Origin: Opitutales bacterium
GTDB taxonomy: Bacteria; Verrucomicrobiota; Verrucomicrobiia; Opitutales; Oceanipulchritudinaceae
Assembly: GCA_016932335.1 (NCBI GenBank)
Contig: JAFGCZ010000008.1
Location: 118,570 to 182,569 of the forward strand
Reading direction: 5' to 3'
Length of the DNA stretch: 64,000 nucleotides
The notes beneath the pieces are model-generated. The model was given only the letters and a program-made list of their open reading frames with translations. It made no database searches and was not told the DNA's origin. Positions 31,019-39,759 of the stretch are shown piece by piece. Both the position numbers and the translations under genes were made by a program. The first letter of the stretch is position 1; every line of letters starts with the position of its first letter.

Positions 31019-33601
31019 CTACGATTTCTTCAAACAAACACAACGAGCTAAATAACCAGAGGCATTCATTCCCATGGAATAGACAACATTCTCACCAATT
31101 AATGATTTTGTAACCATAAAATCACAATCCCTGAAAAAGAAAAAAATATCATCGTCAGAACGGTCATTCATATTATGAATATAACCATATTTCTTATCCT
31201 CCATAATACGGCATATCTGACCATCATAACGATCATTTTCTTCACTTTTGTAGTCTTCATTCCATCCTATTTTAGTATAAATACTTTTTTTGACTCTAAT
31301 CGCCTGATTCTTCATTTCAACAGATGGCATACATGACATTATTTCTGAATGAACTTTTCTTACAAGGCTAGCAGCCAATCTTAATGTCGATTTCATTTTA
31401 AAATCTAAATAACCGTCCTTAATTTCATTTATGCATTTTACAAAATCCTCTAACCGTTTAATAGAGTTAGCATAGTCTTTCTTCTTTGCATAGCTGTAGG
31501 CCCAATTCTCAAGAATTTTCATTTTTAAATGATGATAAATAATAGAATGAGAATAGTCATATTCTTTTATATTAATACTCTTAATTAATTCCAAAGCTTT
31601 TGGATACTCATTCAATAACATATATATCCGGGCCAATTCAATTCTCGAAATCACACTATCAGGATCTAATTCAATGGCTCTATCAAGCAACTTTCTTGAT
31701 AACCTATAGTCGTTTTCGTATCTACTAACAAATCCTGCATACATTAACAACAAAGAAGAAGAATCGGGGTTTAACTCCATAGCCACTTCATAATTCTGAC
31801 GTGCAAGAGCAATACTATCATTCTTTGCATGAATAAAACCACCAACTCTATATATCTCAAAAAAGTCTGCCGCCAAATCTTTTGCCTCATCAAGTCTTGC
31901 ACAAGCAATTTTATATTCACCTCGTTTTGATTCCAAAAGAGCTTTCTGTAAAAGATTAACAATAATCAAATCACTATCATTTCTTATCGTGATGGCATTT
32001 ATACTATAGGGATTTTCATCGATTTCTTTCTTAACATTATACCCTAATCTTTCCATTTCATTCTTACGATTCACAATCGCTTTATATTCAACAGATGGGT
32101 ATGGATGATTTGCTAACAAATACTCACGGCATAGCGGACTTATTGAATAGACCGTTTCAGTAGCATTAGCTCCTTTCAGTAATTCTATTTTTAAAAAATT
32201 AGTCTCAAACAATTGATTCAATCCTCCTGCTAGATCATCAAACTTTAATTTAGTCAAAAAGGACAATTCACCCATCGAATATCTATTATCTAGTGCAGTT
32301 AAGTACTTCAAAATCTTCTTTTGAGGTGTTTTCAAATATTTATATACGTTAGACATGCAAAATTCTAAGAACAACTTTTTCTTATTCACCAAAACACTTT
32401 CAACAGGGACTCCAGTATTAACTACAGTAACAAACCACTTAATATAACCAGGATTACATTTCATTGTTCTCACGTAGCGTTCCAACACTGAATTATTTGA
32501 TTTGGAAATAATATCGACCCTCAACGCCTGAGAGTATGCCCTCAATAATGAAATGCCCTCTAAAACCTCCATAGGTTCAACCCTGATTGGTAAATTCATT
32601 GATCCAACACCAATCCTTGACGTTATAAGGACTTTTGACATTCCTTTTAGCGAAGTTAAAAATGTCTGTATATTACCATCTAGTATTGTCTCTAGATTAT
32701 CAATAATCAACAAAATCTTAAACTCCGACAAAATACTAATGGTTGAATTTATCTTATCCTCTGAAGTAGAGTCAAATTTATCAGAAATTGCTTCGAAAAC
32801 AAGCTTAGAGGAACTCAACGCATCATCAATACTTTCAATTTCTTTATGGGTTAATTTATTTGTCTTCGAGGAAACCCAAATGATCCCATCAAAATCAGAT
32901 TCTTTATTTTCGATTTTATTAAGCAATTCATATCCAAAATTGAGTGCTAAAGATGTTTTCCCGATCCCGCCCTCACCTATTATTGCTGCAACTGGATATG
33001 GTCCTCTAAACCAAGAATTTAACTGGTCTAGTTCTTTTTTTCGACCTATAAATCCAGTATCATTAGTATCAACAATAGGTAAATTATGAAAAACACTTTC
33101 AGTAAAAGGAGAAAGCTCTATTGATTCCTTTAAAACCCATGAAGGATCTGTTGCTGATTTATTTAAAACATCTTTTAATCTATTAAAAATACGATCTAGA
33201 GATTTACTTAAAAAATCAAACAAAGCAATACAAGTTGGATAATCTTTTACATCCAACGGTCTTGAATGCATAACTTTATTTCTAACTCCAGCTAAATACG
33301 CTAATTCCTTTGATTTACTCTTAAAATAATTGATTTCTATCTTCGGAAAAAGCTCTTTATTTCTATACACAGTCTCTATAACATCATTAAAATCTAAATA
33401 CACAACTAGATCCCTTATGTCTAAATCAACTGCAACATCATCATTCTTAGATCTATCTATGCATTTATCATAAATTTTATCTGAAAGATATTCTCTTATT
33501 CCTAATGCTGGATCATGGTGTAATAAAATATACTCTTTTAAATCTTCTTCAAGAGAAGTGATAGCGGAAAAAAGAGTAAGTGAAATAAGTCTGCCGTTCA
33601 T
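31019..33601 (-). CDS. HEPN-STAND(NB-ARC)-TPR-cold-shock-domain protein, candidate defence NLR
   Basis: An 860-residue multidomain protein. Residues 1-150: helical HEPN-like domain with RNKVMH (Arg107-x4-His112), the RNase signature seen in Swt1-type HEPN. Residues about 175-420: STAND/NB-ARC ATPase (GFIGRKKELDQL lead-in, Walker A GEGGIGKTS at 209-217, Walker B ILLIIDNLET, sensor KVLITSR). Then a winged-helix-like part and TPR repeats (YEVAMELNPDSSSLLLMYAG; LLDRAIELDPDSVISRIELA). Residues about 805-860: cold-shock-like domain (GQICRIMEDKKYGYIHNM, DIFFFFRDCDF). The start at 33601 is taken where MNGRLISLTL begins the first helix. This layout suggests abortive-infection RNA cleavage triggered by a ligand (inference). 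Very AT-rich; next to a compositional boundary. Confidence 0.85.
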   Translation of the reverse strand: MNGRLISLTLFSAITSLEEDLKEYILLHHDPALGIREYLSDKIYDKCIDRSKNDDVAVDLDIRDLVVYLDFNDVIETVYRNKELFPKIEINYFKSKSKELAYLAGVRNKVMHSRPLDVKDYPTCIALFDFLSKSLDRIFNRLKDVLNKSATDPSWVLKESIELSPFTESVFHNLPIVDTNDTGFIGRKKELDQLNSWFRGPYPVAAIIGEGGIGKTSLALNFGYELLNKIENKESDFDGIIWVSSKTNKLTHKEIESIDDALSSSKLVFEAISDKFDSTSEDKINSTISILSEFKILLIIDNLETILDGNIQTFLTSLKGMSKVLITSRIGVGSMNLPIRVEPMEVLEGISLLRAYSQALRVDIISKSNNSVLERYVRTMKCNPGYIKWFVTVVNTGVPVESVLVNKKKLFLEFCMSNVYKYLKTPQKKILKYLTALDNRYSMGELSFLTKLKFDDLAGGLNQLFETNFLKIELLKGANATETVYSISPLCREYLLANHPYPSVEYKAIVNRKNEMERLGYNVKKEIDENPYSINAITIRNDSDLIIVNLLQKALLESKRGEYKIACARLDEAKDLAADFFEIYRVGGFIHAKNDSIALARQNYEVAMELNPDSSSLLLMYAGFVSRYENDYRLSRKLLDRAIELDPDSVISRIELARIYMLLNEYPKALELIKSINIKEYDYSHSIIYHHLKMKILENWAYSYAKKKDYANSIKRLEDFVKCINEIKDGYLDFKMKSTLRLAASLVRKVHSEIMSCMPSVEMKNQAIRVKKSIYTKIGWNEDYKSEENDRYDGQICRIMEDKKYGYIHNMNDRSDDDIFFFFRDCDFMVTKSLIGENVVYSMGMNASGYLARCVCLKKS

Positions 33602-33684
33602 AGTGCGATATCTTACAACATGAATATACAACAACCAATTATCATACAAGCATAAAAATTCCTTCTCAAAATGTCTCACCTTAA

Positions 33685-33804
33685 CAACACAAACAAGCAA
33701 GCCCTCCTTCCGACACGAAGGCTATCAAACGAAGCGGGATAAATCCGATTTTGTGGGGCACTATTGCGCTTGCGGTTTTCGGGGGTTTTGCAGCATACTG
33801 CTGA
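33685..33804 (+). pseudogene. C-terminal remnant of a membrane-anchored protein at the island edge
   Basis: A forward frame open from 33685 ends at TGA 33802-33804 and encodes a basic linker followed by one transmembrane helix (GINPILWGTIALAVFGGFAA). It has no start codon and its upstream part is replaced by the AT-rich accessory block. GC-rich composition matches the right-hand side. It overlaps nothing credible and lies directly before leuB. Confidence 0.4.
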
Positions 33805-33810
33805 TAATCT

Positions 33811-34914
33811 ATGAGTAAGACATTGAAATTCGCTGTATTGCCGGGCGACTACATTGGACCGGAAGTTATGGACGTAGCACTGGATGTGCTGAAAGCTGCC
33901 ACAGAGCCTGCAGGCATTAAGCTGGAATACGAGGTTGCCGCGGTGGGTGGAGCGGGCATTGATGCTCATGGTAAGGCGCTTCCGGAGAGCACGCTGAAGG
34001 TTTGCGAAGAGGCCGATGCCATTCTTTTCGGGTCCGTGGGCGGGCCGAAGTGGGAGAAGCTGCCGCCGAAGGAACAGCCGGAGCGTGCCGCGCTGTTGCC
34101 GTTGCGCAAGGCGTTCAGCCTGTTTGCCAACATTCGCCCGGGGCTGCTGCTGAAGGAGTTGACCGATGCCTCTCCGCTGAAAACAGAGCGTATTCCCGAG
34201 GGGATTGATATTGTCTGCATCCGCGAGCTCACGGGGGGGATTTACTTTGGTCAGCCGAAAACCACCGAGACGCTGCCCGACGGCAGCAAGCGTGCGCTGG
34301 ATACGATGGTCTACACCACGGAGGAGATCGAGCGTATTGCCGAGGTAGCCGCGATTACCGCCAAGGGCCGCGGGAACAAAGTGTGCTCGGTGGATAAGGC
34401 CAATGTGCTGGAAACTTCTGTGCTCTGGCGCCAGACAGTGATTGAGTATTTCAAGAAGCATCATCCGGAGATCGAGCTTTCCCATATGTATGTGGACAAT
34501 GCGGCCATGCAGTTGGCCCGCGATCCCAACCAGTTTGATGTGCTCTTTACGGAAAATATGTTCGGCGACATTTTGAGCGACGAGATGGCGGTAATCTGCG
34601 GCAGCCTGGGCATGATGTCGTCGGCATCGCTGGGAACGAAGCAGAACAGCCACGGTCTGCCCTACGGGCTTTATGAGCCTGCCGGCGGAACAGCCCCGGA
34701 TATTGCGGGCAAAGGCATAGCCAACCCCTGCGCACAGATTCTCTCTGCGGCCATGATGCTGGAGTATTCTTTCGGCGAAGCCGAGATTGCCAACAAGATC
34801 CGCGATGCGGTGAAGCAGGCCGTGCAGGATGGTATCCGCACCGGAGACATTGCCTTTGGCATGAGCCCCGTAGGGACCAAGGCGATGGCTCAGGCCATTG
34901 TGGAAAGACTCTAA
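33811..34914 (+). CDS. leuB: 3-isopropylmalate dehydrogenase (leucine biosynthesis)
   Basis: A 367-residue NAD-dependent oxidative decarboxylase converting 3-isopropylmalate to 2-ketoisocaproate (after decarboxylation) in leucine synthesis. Visible family features: the N-terminal LPGDYIGPEVM, substrate-binding Arg region LRKAFSLFANIRP, DIVCIRELTGGIYFG, the DNAAMQL metal/substrate segment, the MFGDILSDE aspartates and the NAD loop GTAPDIAGKGIANP. Length is normal for LeuB. It is followed by a strong terminator and stands alone; it is the first GC-rich gene right of the accessory block. Confidence 0.96.
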   Translation: MSKTLKFAVLPGDYIGPEVMDVALDVLKAATEPAGIKLEYEVAAVGGAGIDAHGKALPESTLKVCEEADAILFGSVGGPKWEKLPPKEQPERAALLPLRKAFSLFANIRPGLLLKELTDASPLKTERIPEGIDIVCIRELTGGIYFGQPKTTETLPDGSKRALDTMVYTTEEIERIAEVAAITAKGRGNKVCSVDKANVLETSVLWRQTVIEYFKKHHPEIELSHMYVDNAAMQLARDPNQFDVLFTENMFGDILSDEMAVICGSLGMMSSASLGTKQNSHGLPYGLYEPAGGTAPDIAGKGIANPCAQILSAAMMLEYSFGEAEIANKIRDAVKQAVQDGIRTGDIAFGMSPVGTKAMAQAIVERL

Positions 34915-34936
34915 GCAGAGCCTCCAACATTTACAC

Positions 34937-34968
34937 AAAAAGCCCGAAGCGTTTCGCCTCGGGCTTTT
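34937..34968 (+). terminator. Rho-independent terminator after leuB
   Basis: AAAAGCCCGA and TCGGGCTTTT form the core stem with an inner GCG/CGC pairing around TTT, and outer ACAC/GTGT flanks. The T-run follows the stem 23-50 bases after the leuB stop. Works in both directions. Confidence 0.9.
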
Positions 34969-35020
34969 CTGTGTGCAAGGAACAAGTCTCCTCGCCCGCC
35001 ATTTGAGCGGCATAAGCGGT

Positions 35021-35650
35021 TTAATCTTCCGTATACTTTATGTCTGAAAAGAAGGAAGTCAGCCCCTGGCCGATAGGAGACTGTGAAGAGAACCCGACAG
35101 ATAGCGGCTTATCCGAGTTCAATCGAAAGTAGCGGATGCCGACCCAGTTTTCTCCATCGTTGGAATAGGAAAATTGTATCTCCTGCCCCTTCTTTGTGAC
35201 CCTCATATATACATCGCTCCCGTTAACGATATCGGAGTAAGCATCGTCAGAAATTTGGTTGGTAACAACCGATACCATTCGCTGAATGCCGGGTTCCTGA
35301 TTTTCAAAGCAGAGTTTTGCCCAGTAGTCTTCGTCAATGTAGACCACAAGCATTGCGGCTTCCCACTTGGATTTGTGCTTTGCATGAGCCTTGGCCTGCA
35401 GCGTAAAATCATTGGACGGGCGAAAGAGGAGCTTAGGCATATTGCTTACACGGAAATTTCCGTGTGGAGCATAGAACATATTCGTCTGTGGCCCTGCGGT
35501 AATGGCCAGAGTAGCACCGGTTTGTTCAAATGCCACGGGCTCTATGATCCATTGCAAAGGTGTCGGGATACCTTCAACATGGATGGGGGATGCGGCTTCC
35601 GCAGAAGCGAGAGTAGAAGTAAGGAAGAAAAGGAGTAGGAATAGTTTCAT
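35021..35650 (-). CDS. Secreted DUF1349 (concanavalin-like) protein
   Basis: A 209-residue exported protein; signal peptide MKLFLLLFFLTSTLASAEA. The rest matches the DUF1349 jelly-roll fold: ITAGPQTNMFYAP near the start, the strand-rich centre (LLFRPSNDFTLQAKAHA, YIDEDYWAKLCFEN), then SYSNDGENWVGIRYFRL and GFSSQSPIGQGLTSFFSDI. Homologues are associated with carbohydrates but no activity is established. Convergent with leuB across the terminator. Confidence 0.85.
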   Translation of the reverse strand: MKLFLLLFFLTSTLASAEAASPIHVEGIPTPLQWIIEPVAFEQTGATLAITAGPQTNMFYAPHGNFRVSNMPKLLFRPSNDFTLQAKAHAKHKSKWEAAMLVVYIDEDYWAKLCFENQEPGIQRMVSVVTNQISDDAYSDIVNGSDVYMRVTKKGQEIQFSYSNDGENWVGIRYFRLNSDKPLSVGFSSQSPIGQGLTSFFSDIKYTED

Positions 35651-35877
35651 TTATTAATTATGTAATTACTTTTGTTTTTTAAAAGCCAAATATGCAGCCT
35701 CTTTTCTCACACGCCCAAGACAAGAAGAAACGCTGGTACCCCCGGGCGCGTCAATAATTAGGACGACATAAGAGTGCAACAGGAAGGGTTTTCTGAAATA
35801 TACTGTCTTTTCCCCGCTATCCCAATCGCGTGCAGATTTCGCGGAGGGACTCATTACTATTCCAAAATCAAAGTAAA

Positions 35878-36396
35878 ATGATGCACCTTAAACCATTCTT
35901 ACGCTGCCTTCTTTTTCTGACTCCGGCGATATGCCTGAGCAATTCCTTAAAAGCCGCAGAAGAGGCTTCGCCTGAAGCCGTATCGGCTCCTGTGCTGGAG
36001 TATGTATTTGAGGCACACGTGTTGATTGACTCAACCGTTGAAGTAGGAACCACGGCAAGAGGCAAGCAACGCTATATTCCCATTCGGGGCGGCCATTTTG
36101 AGGGAGCAGGAATGAAAGGCGAAGTGCTTCCCGGTGGAGCCGACTGGCAGACGGAGCGTTACGATGGAGTCACGGAACTGGATGCCCTTTATTCTATTCG
36201 CTGTGACGATGGCACTGTTATTATTGTGCATAACCAGGGAATTATTGCAGACGGAGGTCGCTATCTCAGAACAACCCCTGTTTTTTCCGCTCCGGAAGGC
36301 AAATATACCTGGCTTAATAGCAAACAATTTGTCGGCACCGTTTCGGGCAGTAACGAACCCAACACAGTGATTATTCGCTTCTACATGGTTCGTTGA
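35878..36396 (+). CDS. Secreted DUF3237-family protein
   Basis: A 172-residue exported protein. The start MMHLKPFLRCLLFLTPAICL at 35878 gives a signal peptide; 16 more open codons upstream do not. The mature part matches DUF3237: VLEYVFEAHVLIDSTVEVG, RYIPIRGGHFEGAGMKGEVLPGGADW (partly quoted), LDALYSIRCDDGTVIIV and a C-terminal RFYMVR. The family forms a beta-barrel of unknown function. A terminator follows. Monocistronic. Confidence 0.85.
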   Translation: MMHLKPFLRCLLFLTPAICLSNSLKAAEEASPEAVSAPVLEYVFEAHVLIDSTVEVGTTARGKQRYIPIRGGHFEGAGMKGEVLPGGADWQTERYDGVTELDALYSIRCDDGTVIIVHNQGIIADGGRYLRTTPVFSAPEGKYTWLNSKQFVGTVSGSNEPNTVIIRFYMVR

Positions 36397-36452
36397 ACCC
36401 TAAAGAGAAAAGTTTTGTGGGCACTGTTTTGATTTAATCCGACAATAATGAT

Positions 36453-36487
36453 GCCAAGGCTCCAGCTCTAGTGCCTTTGGCGTTTTT
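36453..36487 (+). terminator. Terminator after the DUF3237 gene
   Basis: A GCCAAGGC ... GCCTTTGGC stem (one bulge) with about 12-base loop followed by TTTTT at 36483-36487. The stop of the convergent small gene at 36494 is only seven bases further. Confidence 0.7.
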
Positions 36488-36493
36488 CTGAAA

Positions 36494-36799
36494 CTAGTCG
36501 GGAAGGCCATCCAAGAGCTCCACGACAAGGAACCAGATAAGTTTTTTGGAATCGTAGACGATGTCGAGAAAGCGGTTGTCGGTGGTTTTGAGGACAAAGT
36601 GGATGTGCAGGGCATCGCCTACCCGATCGGCATATTGCCGGCGGATGGCGGCCACGGAATAGGTGTCGCCGTTGCGTAGGTGGATCATCCGCGGGGTAAT
36701 TCTACGCGGGTATTGAGGCGTCTCAAAACCGGCAAAGACGGCGGATACGTTGATGGGTTGCAGGTCTGCTTTTTGCATAGGAAAATCCGGATTTGCCAT
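36494..36799 (-). CDS. Small conserved-looking protein divergent from dinB
   Basis: A protein of about 101 residues (from MANPDFPMQKADL; an alternative start is the second Met at 36778). Visible sequence: AVFAGFETPQYPRRITPRMI, then GDTYSVAAIRRQYADRVGD and IHFVLKTTDNRFLDIVYDSK. It looks like a compact alpha/beta protein with many charged residues and no signal peptide or helix pattern of a membrane protein. Family not recognised. It is transcribed away from the polymerase gene at 36833, with only about 33 bases between the two start codons, which suggests shared control. Confidence 0.6.
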   Translation of the reverse strand: MANPDFPMQKADLQPINVSAVFAGFETPQYPRRITPRMIHLRNGDTYSVAAIRRQYADRVGDALHIHFVLKTTDNRFLDIVYDSKKLIWFLVVELLDGLPD

Positions 36800-36832
36800 A
36801 AGTATACATTTGTGCACTCTATTAAGTCAAGA

Positions 36833-38146
36833 ATGGGCTATAATGTTACGGAGAATGTGCATCGGATCTGCCTCTACAATACAGTGGCGGCACGGCATCA
36901 ACATGCCGGGAGGCAGCAGAAGCGACTCTACCTGCACATTGATTTGAATTGCTTTTACGCACAGGTGGAACAGCAGAGCTATGATTTATTCGGAGTGCCG
37001 GTGATCGTGGGCGGGTGGCGCAAAGAGAACGGCACGCCCCGGGGGATTGTGGCCACCTCCAGCTACGAGGCGCGGGCTTATGGAGTGAAGACGGGAATGA
37101 GCCATTACGAGGCGAGTAAGCTGTGTCCTTATCTGGTACCGTTTCAGGTGCACTGGAATAAATATCAGGCCATCTCCCGGCAATTGAGGCGCATTCTGCG
37201 GCGCTACTCTCCCAGCGTGGAAACTTATTCCTCGGACGAGTCGTTCCTCTCTCTGGACCACCTGAAAGAGGCCGGGCGGGAAACGTTGCTGCAGCTGGGC
37301 AGCGCTCTCAAAAACGACATTTACGGGGAGGTGCAGCTACTGGCCTCGGTGGGAATTGCGGAATCAAAAACCTATGCCAAGTTGGCCTCCGACTTAAAAA
37401 AGCCGGACGGGCTGGTGGTGGTGCGGGACGAGGAGGATGCCCGCCGCCTGCTGCATCCGCTGCCCGTGGGCGAAGTCTGGGGTGTGGGGCGCAAGCGCAG
37501 GGAACACCTCAAGGAAGCGGGTATACAGACCATTGCCGATGCCGTGCGAGAGGGCCCGGGCATCTTCAGAAACCTCTTCGGCACCTTCTTCGGTCAGATG
37601 CTCTGGGAAACGGTAACGGGGAAGGACTGCGCCATGGTGCTGGAGGAACCGGAACACATTCCGCAGGATGTCAGCTATATGCACACCTTCAGCAGTTGGG
37701 TGAGCGATCCCGAACAGGTGCGAGGCGAGCTGATAAAAGCCGTACGCCAGCTGTGCTACCGCATGCGGGGTTACGACCGCCGGGCCGAGAGTTTCCGGGG
37801 CTATATCCGCTTTCAGGATGTAACCTGGCAGGGCAGTAAATTCAAATTCCAGACGCCCGGGCCCACTAATCTGGATGACTATGTGTGTGCGCCCTGTCTG
37901 GAGGCAGCCATGCCTCTGGTAATCCGTTTTCTGGGCGAGGGGCACCGCATCCGCGGAATCGGCATGAGTACACAGGAGCTTACCGACAGTCAACAACTGG
38001 AGCTGTTTTTCCGCGAATCGGAAAAGCAGATCCACCTCTACCAAGCCATCGACCAGCTCTGCAACAGCCACGGTCTGGAGATCCTGAAACCCGCCGGCAT
38101 CCTTAATGCCGCCCCCGGAAAAACCCATTTTCTGGACCGCAGCTGA
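36833..38146 (+). CDS. dinB: Y-family DNA polymerase (DinB / Pol IV type)
   Basis: A 437-residue translesion polymerase. The start at 36833 is chosen just before the conserved palm; the longer open frame overlaps the divergent gene. Catalytic motif 1 is LHIDLNCFYAQVEQQ (first Asp). The motif with the second acidic pair reads YSSDESFLSL, with Asp-Glu kept but Ser where most DinB proteins have Ala or Val. The little-finger/HhH region follows (VGEVWGVGRKRREHLKEAG). A C-terminal QELTDSQQLELFF resembles the beta-clamp-binding end. The atypical motif suggests a divergent branch. No LexA box was recognised in the 33-base divergent region. Confidence 0.9.
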   Translation: MGYNVTENVHRICLYNTVAARHQHAGRQQKRLYLHIDLNCFYAQVEQQSYDLFGVPVIVGGWRKENGTPRGIVATSSYEARAYGVKTGMSHYEASKLCPYLVPFQVHWNKYQAISRQLRRILRRYSPSVETYSSDESFLSLDHLKEAGRETLLQLGSALKNDIYGEVQLLASVGIAESKTYAKLASDLKKPDGLVVVRDEEDARRLLHPLPVGEVWGVGRKRREHLKEAGIQTIADAVREGPGIFRNLFGTFFGQMLWETVTGKDCAMVLEEPEHIPQDVSYMHTFSSWVSDPEQVRGELIKAVRQLCYRMRGYDRRAESFRGYIRFQDVTWQGSKFKFQTPGPTNLDDYVCAPCLEAAMPLVIRFLGEGHRIRGIGMSTQELTDSQQLELFFRESEKQIHLYQAIDQLCNSHGLEILKPAGILNAAPGKTHFLDRS

Positions 38147-38209
38147 GGGATCTAAATCTCTGATTGGGCAGGCCTTGACGTTACGGGAGCAGGAGGGCAC
38201 TTTTGAGAG

Positions 38210-38620
38210 GTGAACTTAAAAAGGTTTCTGCTATTGATATGCCTGGTTTTAATGCCGGATGGCCTCCGGGCGAGGATTCCCACCGACAGTGAATTGGCGC
38301 GTCTGGAACGGGTACTGGAAGAGGCCAGCACACAAACAGAGCTGAATATAGCAGCAAGGGAGATTAGCCTTTATCTGGAGACAAGGCTGGACGCGGCAGA
38401 AACGGAAACGGCTGCTTTACTCAGCGAAGAACAGCGGGTGTTGTTTGGCCAATCCTGCGAGGCGTGGAGGACCTACCGGGACAGCTTTACCGATGCCTGG
38501 AGCATGGAATACGAGGGAGGGAGCATGCAGCCACTCGTTTACGGAATGTGCAAAAACCGTATGACAAAAGCACGCATTGAAGAGCTGGAGTTATTGTGCG
38601 ACGAAATCAAATCTCACTGA
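38210..38620 (+). CDS. Exported small LprI-like (DUF1311) protein
   Basis: A 136-residue protein with a GTG start (an AGGAGG-like site lies about 14 bases upstream) and signal peptide MNLKRFLLLICLVLMPDG. The C-terminal half is helical with the pattern EEQRVLFGQSCEAWRTYRDSF, close to the lysozyme-inhibitor LprI / DUF1311 signature, and a pair of Cys (GQSC and GMC) that could form a disulfide. Its role may be envelope protection, by family analogy only. It is co-directional with dinB but 63 bases apart. Confidence 0.75.
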   Translation: MNLKRFLLLICLVLMPDGLRARIPTDSELARLERVLEEASTQTELNIAAREISLYLETRLDAAETETAALLSEEQRVLFGQSCEAWRTYRDSFTDAWSMEYEGGSMQPLVYGMCKNRMTKARIEELELLCDEIKSH

Positions 38621-38625
38621 GCTAC

Positions 38626-39681
38626 TCACTCATTATCGGTATCTGGCCCAGAGTTAAACTTAAAGCGTTTTTCCATTGATTCTCTGGCAAAGAGTCGAAG
38701 ATCTTCAACGGTATCGCTTTCGTCGACAATCTCATGCCCGATAAGTGTTTCGATGACATCTTCCAGGGTGAGGACTCCGGAAAAGCTGCCAAACTCATCC
38801 ACTACCGCGGCAATGTGTATGCGTTTGCGCAGAAACATCCCCAAAGCCCGTTTTACGGTGGTTTGTTCCGGGATCGTCAGAATGGGGTGAGTGAATGCGG
38901 ATAAAGGTATTTTCCATTGGTCGTTTGATGCCGCAACGAGCAGATCATCTCTCAAGGCATACCCAAGGACTTCCTCTTTTTCATCAATAACCGGGTATCG
39001 TGAATAACGGGAGCTTTTCACATAATCGATGATTTCCCCAAGGGACTTGTCGGCAGGCAGGGAGCACACCACCGGTCTGGGGGTGAACAGCTGTTGTATT
39101 CGAATGGATTGAAACGCCATCAGGCTATGAAGCATCCGGGCATCTGAACGGTCCAGAAGGCCCTCTTTGTGCCCCAAATCGACAACGGCGCGTATTTCAT
39201 CCCGGCTAATGGTTGATTGGTTTTGTCGCCCTGCCGTAAAACACCGTGAGCAGATACCTGAAAGATAAACCAAGGGCCACATCAGGTAGACAAGCCATTG
39301 TATCAGGTAAGCACAGGGAACCGCCAATGTCCGCCAGTATTGCGCACCCAGTGTTTTCGGAATAATTTCCGAGAAAAGGAGAATGAACAGAGTAAGGATG
39401 CCCGAAATGATAGAAAAGGGAATGTTCTGAAAAACCAGTTGAGCCTGAGCCCCGACGCCGGCAGCGCCCACCGTATGGGCGACCGTATTTAAGCTGAGAA
39501 TGCTGGCCAGAGGTTTCTCGATATCTTTTTTCAGAGTCTCCATAAGGAGAAAGGCCCTCTCACCTGAATTTTTACTTGAGGCAACAAAAGAGGGCGTAAT
39601 GGAAAGTAAAACAGCCTCCAAGATGGAGCAGAGAAAAGAGACTCCTATCGCCAGAGAAAAGTATACAAGGAGCAGCGTCAT
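38626..39681 (-). CDS. CNNM/CorC-family transporter with CBS domains
   Basis: A 351-residue membrane protein: an N-terminal DUF21 (CNNM) domain with about four hydrophobic segments (MTLLLVYFSLAIGVSFLCSI, SILSLNTVAHTVGAAGVGA, ISGILTLFILLFSEIIPKTL, LIQWLVYLMWPLVYL) then a CBS pair (TPRPVVCSLPADKSLGEI; VDEFGSFSGVLTLEDVIE). Members move Mg2+ or Co2+, or act as cation-efflux regulators. The start at 39681 puts the first transmembrane helix at the N-terminus; an open frame of 21 further codons is ignored. The C-terminal CorC/HlyC domain is short or absent. Confidence 0.9.
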   Translation of the reverse strand: MTLLLVYFSLAIGVSFLCSILEAVLLSITPSFVASSKNSGERAFLLMETLKKDIEKPLASILSLNTVAHTVGAAGVGAQAQLVFQNIPFSIISGILTLFILLFSEIIPKTLGAQYWRTLAVPCAYLIQWLVYLMWPLVYLSGICSRCFTAGRQNQSTISRDEIRAVVDLGHKEGLLDRSDARMLHSLMAFQSIRIQQLFTPRPVVCSLPADKSLGEIIDYVKSSRYSRYPVIDEKEEVLGYALRDDLLVAASNDQWKIPLSAFTHPILTIPEQTTVKRALGMFLRKRIHIAAVVDEFGSFSGVLTLEDVIETLIGHEIVDESDTVEDLRLFARESMEKRFKFNSGPDTDNE

Positions 39682-39759
39682 TGTTGAGAAACAAGGAATT
39701 GAATAGATTGGAACAGGCAGATTCGGACAAGCCTTAACACCCAATCATACGGTAAGCAA

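Noticed and set aside
33676..35013. 445-codon reverse frame across leuB
   Set aside because: Antisense to leuB, Arg/His/Gly-rich translation with no domain; reads through the leuB terminator.
35666..35854. 62-codon reverse frame between the DUF1349 and DUF3237 genes
   Set aside because: No start signal, no motif, mixed composition; probably chance.
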